A DNA stretch of 13,706 nucleotides from CAYVQZ01 sp964453435 (GTDB lineage: Bacteria > Abyssobacteria > SURF-5). The stretch spans positions 1 through 13,706 of the forward strand of contig CAYVQZ010000087.1 of the NCBI GenBank assembly GCA_964453435.1, read 5' to 3'. Every line of letters starts with the position of its first letter. The stretch's first letter is position 1. This document shows, piece by piece, positions 6,270-13,444 of the stretch. The notes under the pieces are model-generated. The model was not told the origin of the DNA and searched no databases. It was given only the letters and a program-made list of their open reading frames with translations. The translations under genes and the position numbers were made by a program.

Positions 6270-7412
6270 ATGCGTATATTGGGTCTAACCGTAATCGTTG
6301 CCGGCTTTGTCGTTTTGGGCTGGGCGCCCGTCGTCTCGGCCGACCAGATTGTGCTGGACAACGGCGACCGAATAAGCGGAAAGATAATTAAGATTTCGGC
6401 CGGGGAAGTTGTGCTCGAAACGGAGTACGCGGGTGAGATATGCGTCGACTTCGGCAGGGTGGTGAACATGAACACGGAGCGTCCGGTCCGTATCACCCTG
6501 AGAGAGGGCGATGTAATTACCGGGCGGGTCGATTCCATTTTCGAGGAGTCAATCATCATCGATTCCGAGCTTTTTGGCCTGCTCGAGGCGGAGCGGTCGG
6601 CGTTGGTGGGTTTGGCCGAGCCCGGGACCGAGTTGAAAGTGGAACAATACGAAAAGACACGACAGGCGCTGGAGGAAACTGAGGAGAGCCTGAAAAGAAC
6701 ACAAGAAGCCCTGAAGGAGAAAGAAGAAGAAGTTGCCAAGCTTTCCTCGGGCGCAGGGTTGTGGGATGGCTCGCTGTCATTGGGCGCCGCGCTTCAACGA
6801 GGAAATACCGACACATCGGACTTTCGGCTTGAGGCGAAAGCGGCGAGGACCGTGCCGCGCGAAGAATTGTCCCTGAGGTTCCATATGGATTACGGAGAGA
6901 CCGACGGGGAAGCCGACACAAATGAAACCTTCGGGGCGGTCAAACTAAAGGTGTTTCAGACCGACCGCCGCTACATCTTCGGGTTGATGGATGCGGAATA
7001 CGATGAGTTCGAGAATCTCGACCTCCGGCTCCAGGCCTTTGCCGGCCCCGGATACATTTTTATCGATAACGAGAATACGAAACTGCTTGGAGAAATCGGC
7101 GCGGGTCCCATAGGAGAATTTGTCGATACCGAGACCGGAACCGAATCGACTGTGGAAGCCAATCTATGGCTTCATACCGAATGGAGCCAGAAAGTATATG
7201 AGAATGTTCTTCTCACGACGGCGTTCACGCTGTTTCCCAGTCTCGGCGATTTCGGGGAATACAGGGCGAAGCTCGAGAGTTCGCTCAGGACACCGGTCCA
7301 GGAGCGGTGGTTCCTCAAGGTGAGCCTTATTGACGATTATGACAGCGACCCCGAAGAAGACGTGGAAAACAACGATGTGAAGTTCATAACATCGTTGGAG
7401 ACTATTTTTTAG
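6270..7412 (+). CDS. DUF481-family outer-membrane beta-barrel protein (YdiY-like)
   Basis: The 380-aa precursor has a signal peptide (MRILGLTVIVAGFVVLGWAP..., predicted cut after VVSA at about residue 24). Two similar beta-rich modules of about 45 residues follow (25-68 and 71-115; compare NGDRISGKI with EGDVITGRV). Then comes a charged coiled coil (about 122-157, with EETEESLKRTQEALKEKEEEV). The C-terminal barrel of about 220 residues (165-380) has alternating strands and ends in Phe, the usual outer-membrane assembly signal. LQRGNTDTSDFRL and the late strands resemble DUF481. Its role is not well defined in the family; a structural or stress-linked envelope protein is likely. The ATG at 6270 is chosen because AAAGGAG precedes it and the signal peptide begins there. 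It is the only plus-strand gene and stands alone, converging on a broken response regulator gene. Confidence 0.88.
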   Translation: MRILGLTVIVAGFVVLGWAPVVSADQIVLDNGDRISGKIIKISAGEVVLETEYAGEICVDFGRVVNMNTERPVRITLREGDVITGRVDSIFEESIIIDSELFGLLEAERSALVGLAEPGTELKVEQYEKTRQALEETEESLKRTQEALKEKEEEVAKLSSGAGLWDGSLSLGAALQRGNTDTSDFRLEAKAARTVPREELSLRFHMDYGETDGEADTNETFGAVKLKVFQTDRRYIFGLMDAEYDEFENLDLRLQAFAGPGYIFIDNENTKLLGEIGAGPIGEFVDTETGTESTVEANLWLHTEWSQKVYENVLLTTAFTLFPSLGDFGEYRAKLESSLRTPVQERWFLKVSLIDDYDSDPEEDVENNDVKFITSLETIF

Positions 7413-7421
7413 CGTCGGGCA

Positions 7422-7511
7422 TGCGGAATCACCCCTGGCCTCCATCCTTTCGGACAAGACTTGAACAAATTCCTGTTCATCATCAACTAAGAGAACCTTG
7501 CCCTCCGCCAT
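7422..7511 (-). pseudogene. Truncated response regulator (first ~30 residues of a receiver)
   Basis: A start with a good ribosome binding site (AAGGAGG, 7 nt before the ATG) opens a clear receiver N-terminus, KVLLVDDEQEFVQVLSERMEARGDSA. Similarity then stops at about 7422, nine bases beyond the stop codon of the convergent DUF481 gene. The frame stays open to 7164, but that tail is antisense to the DUF481 gene and does not look like a receiver; the phosphoacceptor Asp and the rest of the domain are gone. The surviving part closely resembles the receivers at 8286-8651 and 10406-11656. It is the last gene of the signalling operon, 73 nt after the kinase-like gene. A short peptide may still be made. 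Confidence 0.75.
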
Positions 7512-7584
7512 GGGCGACCTCCTTCATTTCATCGACCCCGTTAGTATATTTCCTAAGATTCCGACGGGGGCTGACAGTTCTTGG

Positions 7585-8289
7585 TCAATGTCCGCCCGGT
7601 TCGACGGGAATTGACCGGGGTATGGAAAGGACTAAAGCATCTCGTTCGTCGACTGACGTCCATTCCACCTGTCCCCCCAGTCGGTCCATCAGGAGGGAAA
7701 GGAGGGCAAGTTTGGAATCAACTTCGTCGGTTTTGGGGATGGGCGAAGTGGTTATTGAAACCCGGACACTCTCGCCAATCCGTTCAAGAGCAACCTTGAC
7801 GACCTCGTTCTTTCCCGACGCCGAGAGAGCCATTTCGATACAGATGAAGACAGCCTGTTGCAAGCTGAACGGGCTGCTCGTGACCATCAGAGATTCTTTC
7901 TGCAAGGCGGGTTCGAGCTTTGCCCCCTTCAGGAATGCAAATCGTTCAGCGATGACGCTTATGAACTCGAGCATCTCCCGGAGGTCGAATTCTTTCACCG
8001 GCTCGTCCACGCTATGAGCAAATCGATTCAGTCGTTTTATGAGGGACTGCCCCTTTTTCACCTGATTCGAGATTTTTTCAGACACATCCTCGAGCTTGCC
8101 GTCATCAATCGGCTTTCCCTGTCTGACTCCCCAGAGAAGGTCTTCGAGAAGTCCCGCGAGCTGACCGATAATCGCGACCGCATTGTTGATTTCATGAGAA
8201 AGGCTTGCCGTCACAGTTCCAAAGAAAGCCAGTTCCTTTTGCCGCAGGAGTTTATGTTTCTCCTCCACCCTGTCCGATTCTTCCTTCAA
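7585..8289 (-). CDS. Histidine-kinase-like protein with degenerate ATPase domain (possible phosphotransferase)
   Basis: This 234-aa soluble protein has a DHp helix pair with the H-box SLSHEINNAVAII (H32) and a second helix to about residue 95. A fold resembling HATPase_c follows from about 100 to 228. The ATP-binding motifs are missing: where the neighbouring kinase has NIINNA, DNGRG, FDPFF and GTGLGLS, this one has ICIEMA, TSPIP, nothing, and non-glycine residues, although LQQ before the N-box and LGG after the G2 region still align. This pattern matches Spo0B and ChpT, which pass phosphate between receivers using the His alone. The start is taken as TTG 8289, overlapping the preceding receiver stop (TTGA), with GGGAGG upstream. 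A decayed kinase is the alternative, but the intact frame argues against that. Confidence 0.75.
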   Translation of the reverse strand: MKEESDRVEEKHKLLRQKELAFFGTVTASLSHEINNAVAIIGQLAGLLEDLLWGVRQGKPIDDGKLEDVSEKISNQVKKGQSLIKRLNRFAHSVDEPVKEFDLREMLEFISVIAERFAFLKGAKLEPALQKESLMVTSSPFSLQQAVFICIEMALSASGKNEVVKVALERIGESVRVSITTSPIPKTDEVDSKLALLSLLMDRLGGQVEWTSVDERDALVLSIPRSIPVEPGGH

Positions 8290-8651
8290 CGATTGGCCGC
8301 CTCCCTCATTTTCTTAATCAACTCTTCGATGTTGACCGGCTTTATCAGATAGTCGAACGCCCCCTCGCGAAGCCCGATTTCGCTCTCTTTGGCCGAGCCG
8401 CGGCCGGTGAGCAGGATGACCTGGACTCCGGGGTGATTTTTCCTGATTTCCTTGAGAAGCTTCAACCCGTCCATGCCGGGCATCCTGACATCCAGCACCA
8501 CCACGTCATATGGATTTTGGCGGAGGAATATCAGGGCGTCGGTCCCGTTCAGGACGCCATCGGCTGAGATGTCTCTCAGGGCGAGCCGTTCCCGCACGGT
8601 TGAAACAAACTCTTCTTCATCATCGACCAGCAACACCCGTAGTGGGTTCAT
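8286..8651 (-). CDS. Single-domain response regulator (CheY-like receiver)
   Basis: This 121-aa protein is a receiver and nothing else. It has the acidic pair D10-D11, phosphoacceptor D54 (VVLDVRMPGMDG), T82 (LLTG) and K104 (LIKPV), so it should be competent for phosphorylation. With no output domain it must act by binding a partner or by passing phosphate on. Its ATG lies inside the end of the dCache kinase gene (32-nt overlap) and its stop overlaps the kinase-like gene, so all three are probably translated together. The kinase upstream is the obvious donor, and the His protein downstream the obvious acceptor. Confidence 0.93.
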   Translation of the reverse strand: MNPLRVLLVDDEEEFVSTVRERLALRDISADGVLNGTDALIFLRQNPYDVVVLDVRMPGMDGLKLLKEIRKNHPGVQVILLTGRGSAKESEIGLREGAFDYLIKPVNIEELIKKMREAANR

Positions 8652-10419
8652 GTCGCGCTCCCGTTCCGAGAGGTTTGTTTATCGGCAGGGAAACCGTGAA
8701 TTTGGTTCCCTTTCCGACAACACTGTCAACGCTGATTTTGCCGCCCAGTTTTTCGATGATGCCGTAGGTAATCGACAGGCCCAATCCGGTGCCGTATCCC
8801 TCTTTGGTTGTGAAGAACGGGTCAAAAATATGTTTCAGACTGTCCTCCGGAATGCCGCGCCCGTTGTCGGCTATCGAGACGGAAACCTCGCCGTTGCGTG
8901 ACTCCCGCATGGAGATATCGATCTTTCCGCCTCCCTGCAGTTCCTCGATTGCATTGTTGATTATATTCAGGAACACCTGCTGGAGTTGGCCCCGGTCGCC
9001 CGCTATCGGGGGAAGGTTATCGGGAGCCGACACTGCGATCTCGATGTTGCGATAGCTGGCCTCTTTTTCGAGGAAGCCGAGAACCTCGTTGATGAGCAAC
9101 TCGAGGTCGATAGTCTCGGTCCTGATATCCATCCGCTTCGCAAATCCGAGAAGTCGATGGGTGATGGTGCTGCAACGATTCACCGATGAGAGTATCGAGT
9201 CGATGATGCTCAGGAATTTCTCCTTTTGCGGAAATGTGTCCGAAAGGTTCACGAGGTCTTTTGCCAAGCCCGCTTTTTCGTTGATAATCGCCAGCGGGTT
9301 GTTGACCTCGTGCGCGACTCCCGCCGCCAGGCGCCCGATGGAGGCCATCTTGTTCGTGTATTCGATATGATGAAATGCTTTGGCCTGCCTGAGGTCCGCC
9401 TCGCGAATGCGGGAGACGAGATACGTCGAAGTGCCCATGATGAGCACGATTATCGTTGTCATGCTGAGCCCGAGAAAGCCCATCATCTTGCTTCTGAGAG
9501 CGAGCCAGTCCTCCGTAAGCGCTCCTCGCTCCTTGATCACCACGAAAATGAACGGAGAAAGCTCAATATACGCGTATCCCATAATGTAGGGATTGCCGTC
9601 CGAATCGCGGACCTCCTCCACCTCGGGCCTGTCGGAGAAATGGGGAACAGGTATGGGCAGTTTATCCAGGACCCTCCCATAGTATCGCGAGGGGGTTTGA
9701 AGCACGCCCTCGTGGTTGATGAGAAAGGCGTCGCTGGAGGGACGCAACCCGAGTGAAAGTATCTGGCGGTTCAGCACTTCGGTATCGATTGTAGAGCGGA
9801 GGACATAAAAATTGCCGTTGCCTTTTTCATACTTCACGGCAATCACGAAATGGGGAAATCTTCTGTACCCCATGAATACGTCGCTCACATACACCCCGCG
9901 CAATCCGACTTCATGGAACCAGTCCTGGTCCTGATAGTTTATGCCGCGCAGTTCGTAGGGGCCGACGTATGAGCGCTGCTTTCCGCTCGAGTCGATGAGG
10001 CCGACATCCACAAAACCTCCGAAGGACATCTTCATGTTCTGGAATATTCCCGCAAGTTTTTCCTGGTCGGCCAGTTCCTCGAATGATTTGTCGTGAATGA
10101 TATAGTCCAAGGCTGACCGGCGTTCTTCAAGGAAGAATTCCATGGACCGTTTGGTCGTGGAGGTGAGCCTGAGAATCGGATGAACGAGTTCATCCATGAA
10201 AACCTTCTTGTACTGATAATAATCGAAGCCCGCGATGATGATGAGGGGGGTCAGCGAAACACCGGCCGTAATCAGGACCGTGAACCTCCAGAGACGATCG
10301 TAGCGGGACCGTTTCTTTTTGTCGGCCTCGGCTTCTCTCCAGCCAACGGGAGTGAACCAGCGGAGCAGAAACTTCCAGGGCGCCGACCCTTCTCTCTTTT
10401 TGCTATCAGCTGATGCCAT
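8620..10419 (-). CDS. Membrane sensor histidine kinase with dCache-type periplasmic domain
   Basis: This 599-aa kinase has a cytoplasmic N-terminal tail, a membrane span at about 46-67, and an extracytoplasmic dCache-like sensor at about 75-305 (DVGLIDSSGKQRSYVGPYELRG and GVYVSDVFMGYRRFPHF are typical of the type). A second span lies at 312-336, then DHp and ATPase domains. All boxes are intact: H370 in GVAHEVNNPLAII, the N-box near 485-491 (NIINNAI), DNGRG 518-522, FDPFFTTK 532-539 and GTGLGLS 543-549. The kinase belongs to the NtrB-like HisKA group. The ligand is unknown; dCache domains commonly bind small acids or amines. ATG 10419 is preferred over the open upstream frame because AGAGGAA precedes it. 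It overlaps the fusion gene before it by 14 nt and the receiver after it by 32 nt. Likely targets are the receivers in the same operon. Confidence 0.93.
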   Translation of the reverse strand: MASADSKKREGSAPWKFLLRWFTPVGWREAEADKKKRSRYDRLWRFTVLITAGVSLTPLIIIAGFDYYQYKKVFMDELVHPILRLTSTTKRSMEFFLEERRSALDYIIHDKSFEELADQEKLAGIFQNMKMSFGGFVDVGLIDSSGKQRSYVGPYELRGINYQDQDWFHEVGLRGVYVSDVFMGYRRFPHFVIAVKYEKGNGNFYVLRSTIDTEVLNRQILSLGLRPSSDAFLINHEGVLQTPSRYYGRVLDKLPIPVPHFSDRPEVEEVRDSDGNPYIMGYAYIELSPFIFVVIKERGALTEDWLALRSKMMGFLGLSMTTIIVLIMGTSTYLVSRIREADLRQAKAFHHIEYTNKMASIGRLAAGVAHEVNNPLAIINEKAGLAKDLVNLSDTFPQKEKFLSIIDSILSSVNRCSTITHRLLGFAKRMDIRTETIDLELLINEVLGFLEKEASYRNIEIAVSAPDNLPPIAGDRGQLQQVFLNIINNAIEELQGGGKIDISMRESRNGEVSVSIADNGRGIPEDSLKHIFDPFFTTKEGYGTGLGLSITYGIIEKLGGKISVDSVVGKGTKFTVSLPINKPLGTGARHEPTTGVAGR

Positions 10420-11656
10420 GTTCCTCTTCGGCCCTTTCTTTTCGCTGTCGTTCGGCTTTTTCCCTGTTAATCTTCTCGTAGGCCTGCCTGACAGTCCTGG
10501 CGAGTTCGTCGATTTCCACGGGTTTCTCCAAATAAGCAAATGCGCCCATCTCTCTCGTCAAAGCCTCGTCCTTCTCCGTTCCGTGACCCGTGAGTATTAT
10601 GACTTCGACGTTCGGGTGCGTTTTTTTGACGCGGCGAAGCACCTCCACTCCGTCGATTCCCGGCATGCGAAGGTCAAGTATCATCACCTCGGGTTCTTCC
10701 TGTTCAACATAGGATAGCGCCTCTTCGCCGTCGTAGGCCACGGCGGAACTGAGGTCTCTCATTTGAAGCCGGACAGACAGAGTCTGGACGAACTCTCTTT
10801 CGTCATCCACCAGGAGCACCTTAGAAGGCTGGTCGGCCGCCGGCTCCCGGAGCTCCTGTTCATATTCCGGTTTCACCAGCACGTTCACGCTTTTTACGCC
10901 GTCCACCTTGCTGGCGATTTCGAAAAGCTCGTCTTTCAAGCGGTCCGGCCTGGAAGGCGTCGTGTTCAGGAAAATGGTGATATGGCCGTGTTCGGACAGC
11001 ACATCGGCATCGTGGCCGTGTTCGGCCAGCGCAATATTGACTTTCGCCGCAAACGCGAATTCTTCCATTGCCCTTTGCGATAACGGGGTTGCCTGAAACG
11101 CCTCATCGCGGGCGCGCTCGCAAATCAATTTGACGGCGTCATCGACCGACGTGGAATCCATCGGAATCCTGATATCGTATAATTCCTCCTCCCAGGGGTC
11201 GAGGTCGAACAGGCGCCGGGTGAACCTTCTGCATTCGTCGTCGTATTTCCGTATCTTCTTGAGCGCGCGTTTGATTGACAGGCCCTCGGCTTCCGCCGCC
11301 TTGGCAACCCTGAAATCGCGATTTGCGAAGAGGCAGACCTTCAGCACATGGGAAATATCCCTGTTCAAGAAGTGGCCAAGAAAGCCGTGATAAACAACGT
11401 TGTCTTGCATGACGTGCTCGGCGATGGCCGCTTTGAGGTAGGCGAAGCGCTTCTTTCCTTCATGAACGAATTTCTCCAACACGGAGCTCGAGCCTCTGAT
11501 GGCGCGCAGGAGCTTTTCGGGGGCAACATCGAACCGCTGAGCAGCCCAGTCCACTACCTCCTGGTCAATGTATTTGTATCCAAGCGCGTCGGCTACGCGG
11601 CGGGCAACCAGGTCAGCGTCGCAATAGGACGCGCCGAAGATAGAAATGATGGACAT
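10406..11656 (-). CDS. Cytidylate-kinase-like domain fused to a BON-like segment and a receiver
   Basis: This 416-aa protein has three parts. Residues 1-180 resemble cytidylate-kinase-like proteins (Cytidylate_kin2): a starting strand ISIFG, the LGYKYIDQEVVDWAAQ stretch, VVYHGFLGHF, and LFANRDFRV with a later KIRKYDDECRRF. The glycine-rich nucleotide loop is lost (GASYCDAD where the family has a GSGG-type loop), so catalysis is doubtful. Residues about 190-263 look like a BON-type alpha-beta module ending GVKSVNVLVKPE. Residues 278-395 are a complete receiver with D284-D285, D328, T356 and K378, ending in a charged helix. It is the first gene of the signalling operon, and its stop overlaps the dCache kinase start. 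Its ribosome binding site is weak. A kinase-like domain under receiver control could be a nucleotide or partner sensor; this is inference. The receiver is certain, the first domain likely, the BON call tentative. Confidence 0.8.
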   Translation of the reverse strand: MSIISIFGASYCDADLVARRVADALGYKYIDQEVVDWAAQRFDVAPEKLLRAIRGSSSVLEKFVHEGKKRFAYLKAAIAEHVMQDNVVYHGFLGHFLNRDISHVLKVCLFANRDFRVAKAAEAEGLSIKRALKKIRKYDDECRRFTRRLFDLDPWEEELYDIRIPMDSTSVDDAVKLICERARDEAFQATPLSQRAMEEFAFAAKVNIALAEHGHDADVLSEHGHITIFLNTTPSRPDRLKDELFEIASKVDGVKSVNVLVKPEYEQELREPAADQPSKVLLVDDEREFVQTLSVRLQMRDLSSAVAYDGEEALSYVEQEEPEVMILDLRMPGIDGVEVLRRVKKTHPNVEVIILTGHGTEKDEALTREMGAFAYLEKPVEIDELARTVRQAYEKINREKAERQRKERAEEEHGIS

Positions 11657-11724
11657 CGGTTTCCCGTATCGTGCTTATGTAACTTTCCGCCTTTTCGGGC
11701 CGGGGGGTGAATGTTTGCAAGTGT

Positions 11725-11754
11725 ATTTTACGCAAGTATATAGCGCAGTGTCAA
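11725..11754 (-). promoter_or_regulatory. Sigma-70-like promoter for the 11656-to-7422 signalling operon
   Basis: The minus strand reads TTGACA (11749-11754), an 18-nt spacer, then TAAAAT (11725-11730). The -35 box is perfect and the -10 box differs from TATAAT at one base. Transcription would start near 11718, leaving a leader of about 60 nt before the ATG at 11656. Confidence 0.65.
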
Positions 11755-11766
11755 CTGAGGCTCTCT

Positions 11767-11800
11767 GAGCGCTCGCCCCGCAGCCGCGGGGCGAGCGCTC
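11767..11800. terminator. Perfect 15-bp GC-rich hairpin between the two signalling operons
   Basis: GAGCGCTCGCCCCGC (11767-11781) pairs fully with GCGGGGCGAGCGCTC (11786-11800) around a 4-nt loop. It lies about 165 nt after the stop of the receiver-CBS gene and just before the promoter of the next operon, which suits a terminator. It lacks a T-run on either strand, so intrinsic termination is unproven; an operator or processing site is possible. Confidence 0.5.
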
Positions 11801-11963
11801 AAGAAAGAAGCGACCCGACGCATCCTTCACGCGTGGTGACGATGCCCGATGATTCGAATTGCTAATCATTCGCTCAGGGCACATCGAATCCGTCCTGTGA
11901 CTGTGCGCCCATGAGACACTTTTGCTCTTCCCAGCTGAGGCAAAAAATCACCTGCCTAGCAAA

Positions 11964-12896
11964 TTATTCCGGCCCCTTGACCTCCCATTCTCTCTTTTTT
12001 ATGATGTGCGCGACTTCGAGAAAAATGTCCTTATCGCGGAGCACGCCGACAGGAGTGTGGTCATCGAGAACCAGCAGGCTTTGAACTTTCTGAGAAAGGA
12101 GTTTGTTTGAGGCCTCGATGAGGTCGGCATTCTGGCTGATCGTCGGAGGTTTTTCCTTCATCAGGTCCCGCACCCTCTTCCGTGACATGTCGCGAACCAT
12201 CGAGGCGAAATCGCCGAGATAATCGGGCGGATTGACATCTTGAAACTCCGCCCGTCTCGAGCTATCGTTCAGAACATCCGCATAGGGAGAGTAGAGCCCG
12301 ACCAGGAGGTCGGTGAAACTGATTACGCCCACGGGCCGTTCCCGGCTGTCTGTAACGAGAATGAACCTGTGCAGAGCAGCTTGACCCTTGGCAGCCGCGT
12401 ACATTTCGAATATCGTGTCCACGGCTTCGGCCACCGTCTGGTCTTCGCGGATTGTGCTCGCGAACGCCGATAGAGGAACCATGATATCTTTGACGCGGCG
12501 CACCTTTCCGACGATACCGGCCTTTTTTGCGTATGCTTCGCGAAGCCGCAGCGCCAGGAAATCGATGGCGCAAGGTTTTGTCAGGTACGCGAATACCCCT
12601 TCGCGGCGCCCGGCCATAACGGAGTCCATCGAGCCATACCCTGTGAGCATGACCACCTCGACGTCGGGTTTCAGCTTTTTGATCTCATGCAGCGCATCGT
12701 TCCCGTTCATGCCCGGCATCTTGATGTCCAGCACGACAACGTCGATGTCCTTTTCCTGTAACTCTTCGATGGCCTCCTCCCCGCTTGAGGCGGCGTGAAC
12801 CTCGAAGCCTCGCCTTTTGAGCGTTGCGGCCGTGGTGACACGGAACCGGTCTTCGTCATCGACGAGCAAAACCGCGATTGGCTTGGTGTTTTCCAT
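11964..12896 (-). CDS. Response regulator with C-terminal CBS-domain pair (REC-CBS-CBS)
   Basis: The 310-aa protein begins with a complete receiver (8-125): D13-D14, phosphoacceptor D57 in VVLDIKMPGMNG, T85 (MLTG) and K107 (LTKPC). A CBS pair follows: CBS1 about 135-200, starting VKDIMVPL and ending PVGVISFTDLLVG, and CBS2 about 242-303, starting VRDLMKEKPPTIS and ending PVGVLRDKDIFLEVA. CBS pairs usually bind adenosine-type nucleotides or act as regulatory joints, so phosphorylation and ligand state may be read together. No enzymatic or DNA-binding output is attached. ATG 12896 is chosen because GGGGAG precedes it and the homologous neighbour starts at the equivalent residue. It is the third of three tandem related receivers, 61 nt after the preceding gene. 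Confidence 0.92.
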   Translation of the reverse strand: MENTKPIAVLLVDDEDRFRVTTAATLKRRGFEVHAASSGEEAIEELQEKDIDVVVLDIKMPGMNGNDALHEIKKLKPDVEVVMLTGYGSMDSVMAGRREGVFAYLTKPCAIDFLALRLREAYAKKAGIVGKVRRVKDIMVPLSAFASTIREDQTVAEAVDTIFEMYAAAKGQAALHRFILVTDSRERPVGVISFTDLLVGLYSPYADVLNDSSRRAEFQDVNPPDYLGDFASMVRDMSRKRVRDLMKEKPPTISQNADLIEASNKLLSQKVQSLLVLDDHTPVGVLRDKDIFLEVAHIIKKREWEVKGPE

Positions 12897-12957
12897 AGTG
12901 ATCTCCCCTTCCCGGCGCCGACTTTCGGGGGCGCTCATCCGCGCGATTCACCGCCGG

Positions 12958-13383
12958 CTAACCTTTTTCCCCCTCGGCTTCATCGGGCTGCCAGCGGCAG
13001 GCGGTCGATTTCATGCCGACCGCCTCTCGTATTCGGAGAGCAAGCAGCTCGATGTCACAGGGTTTACTCAGATATGCGAACACCTCATCCCGCAGGGCTT
13101 CCAGCGCCGAATCCATTGAGCCGAAAGCGGTGAGCATAATAACCCTGGCCTCCGACTTGAGTTTTCGTATTTCACGCAAAGTTCGGTGCCCGTCCATGTC
13201 GGGCATTTTGATGTCGAGAATCACAACATCAAAATCGTCCTTCTTTATGCGCTCGATTGCGTCCACACCGTTCGACGCGGTGAAGACGTTGAAGCCGCGC
13301 TTTTTCAGCACGCCGGCGGTAGTCTGGCGGAACCGGTCTTCGTCGTCCACAAGCAACACTTTAATGGGGTCGGATGTTTCCAT
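12958..13383 (-). CDS. Single-domain response regulator, paralogue of its neighbours
   Basis: This 141-aa receiver has D13-D14, D57 (VILDIKMPDMDG), T85 (MLTA) and K107 (LSKPC) in the same positions as the receiver-CBS protein downstream. By hand count about 75 of the first 122 residues are identical between the two with no gaps, so they are recent duplicates. The tail after residue 124 is short, charged and unrelated to CBS. ATG 13383 is preferred because AAGGG lies about 10 nt upstream; an ATG nine bases earlier has that motif directly against it. It lies 61 nt after the partial receiver at the window edge. Confidence 0.92.
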   Translation of the reverse strand: METSDPIKVLLVDDEDRFRQTTAGVLKKRGFNVFTASNGVDAIERIKKDDFDVVILDIKMPDMDGHRTLREIRKLKSEARVIMLTAFGSMDSALEALRDEVFAYLSKPCDIELLALRIREAVGMKSTACRWQPDEAEGEKG

Positions 13384-13444
13384 ACCGCACATCCCTTCAT
13401 TTTGCCTCGGATTCGCCCGAGCGTCTTCATTCGGGTTGCCTGCC

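Larger units (their letters stand above)
11657..11963. other. Intergenic region between the two signalling operons
   Basis: These 307 bases hold no gene that I can support. They contain the leader and sigma-70-like promoter of the downstream operon, the perfect 15-bp hairpin, and about 160 bases (11801-11963) after the receiver-CBS stop where I see only weak imperfect pairing. Confidence 0.7.

Noticed and set aside
7164..7421. The rest of the 115-codon frame following the truncated receiver
   Set aside because: It is antisense to the DUF481 coding region and loses all receiver character; it is read-through, not a domain.
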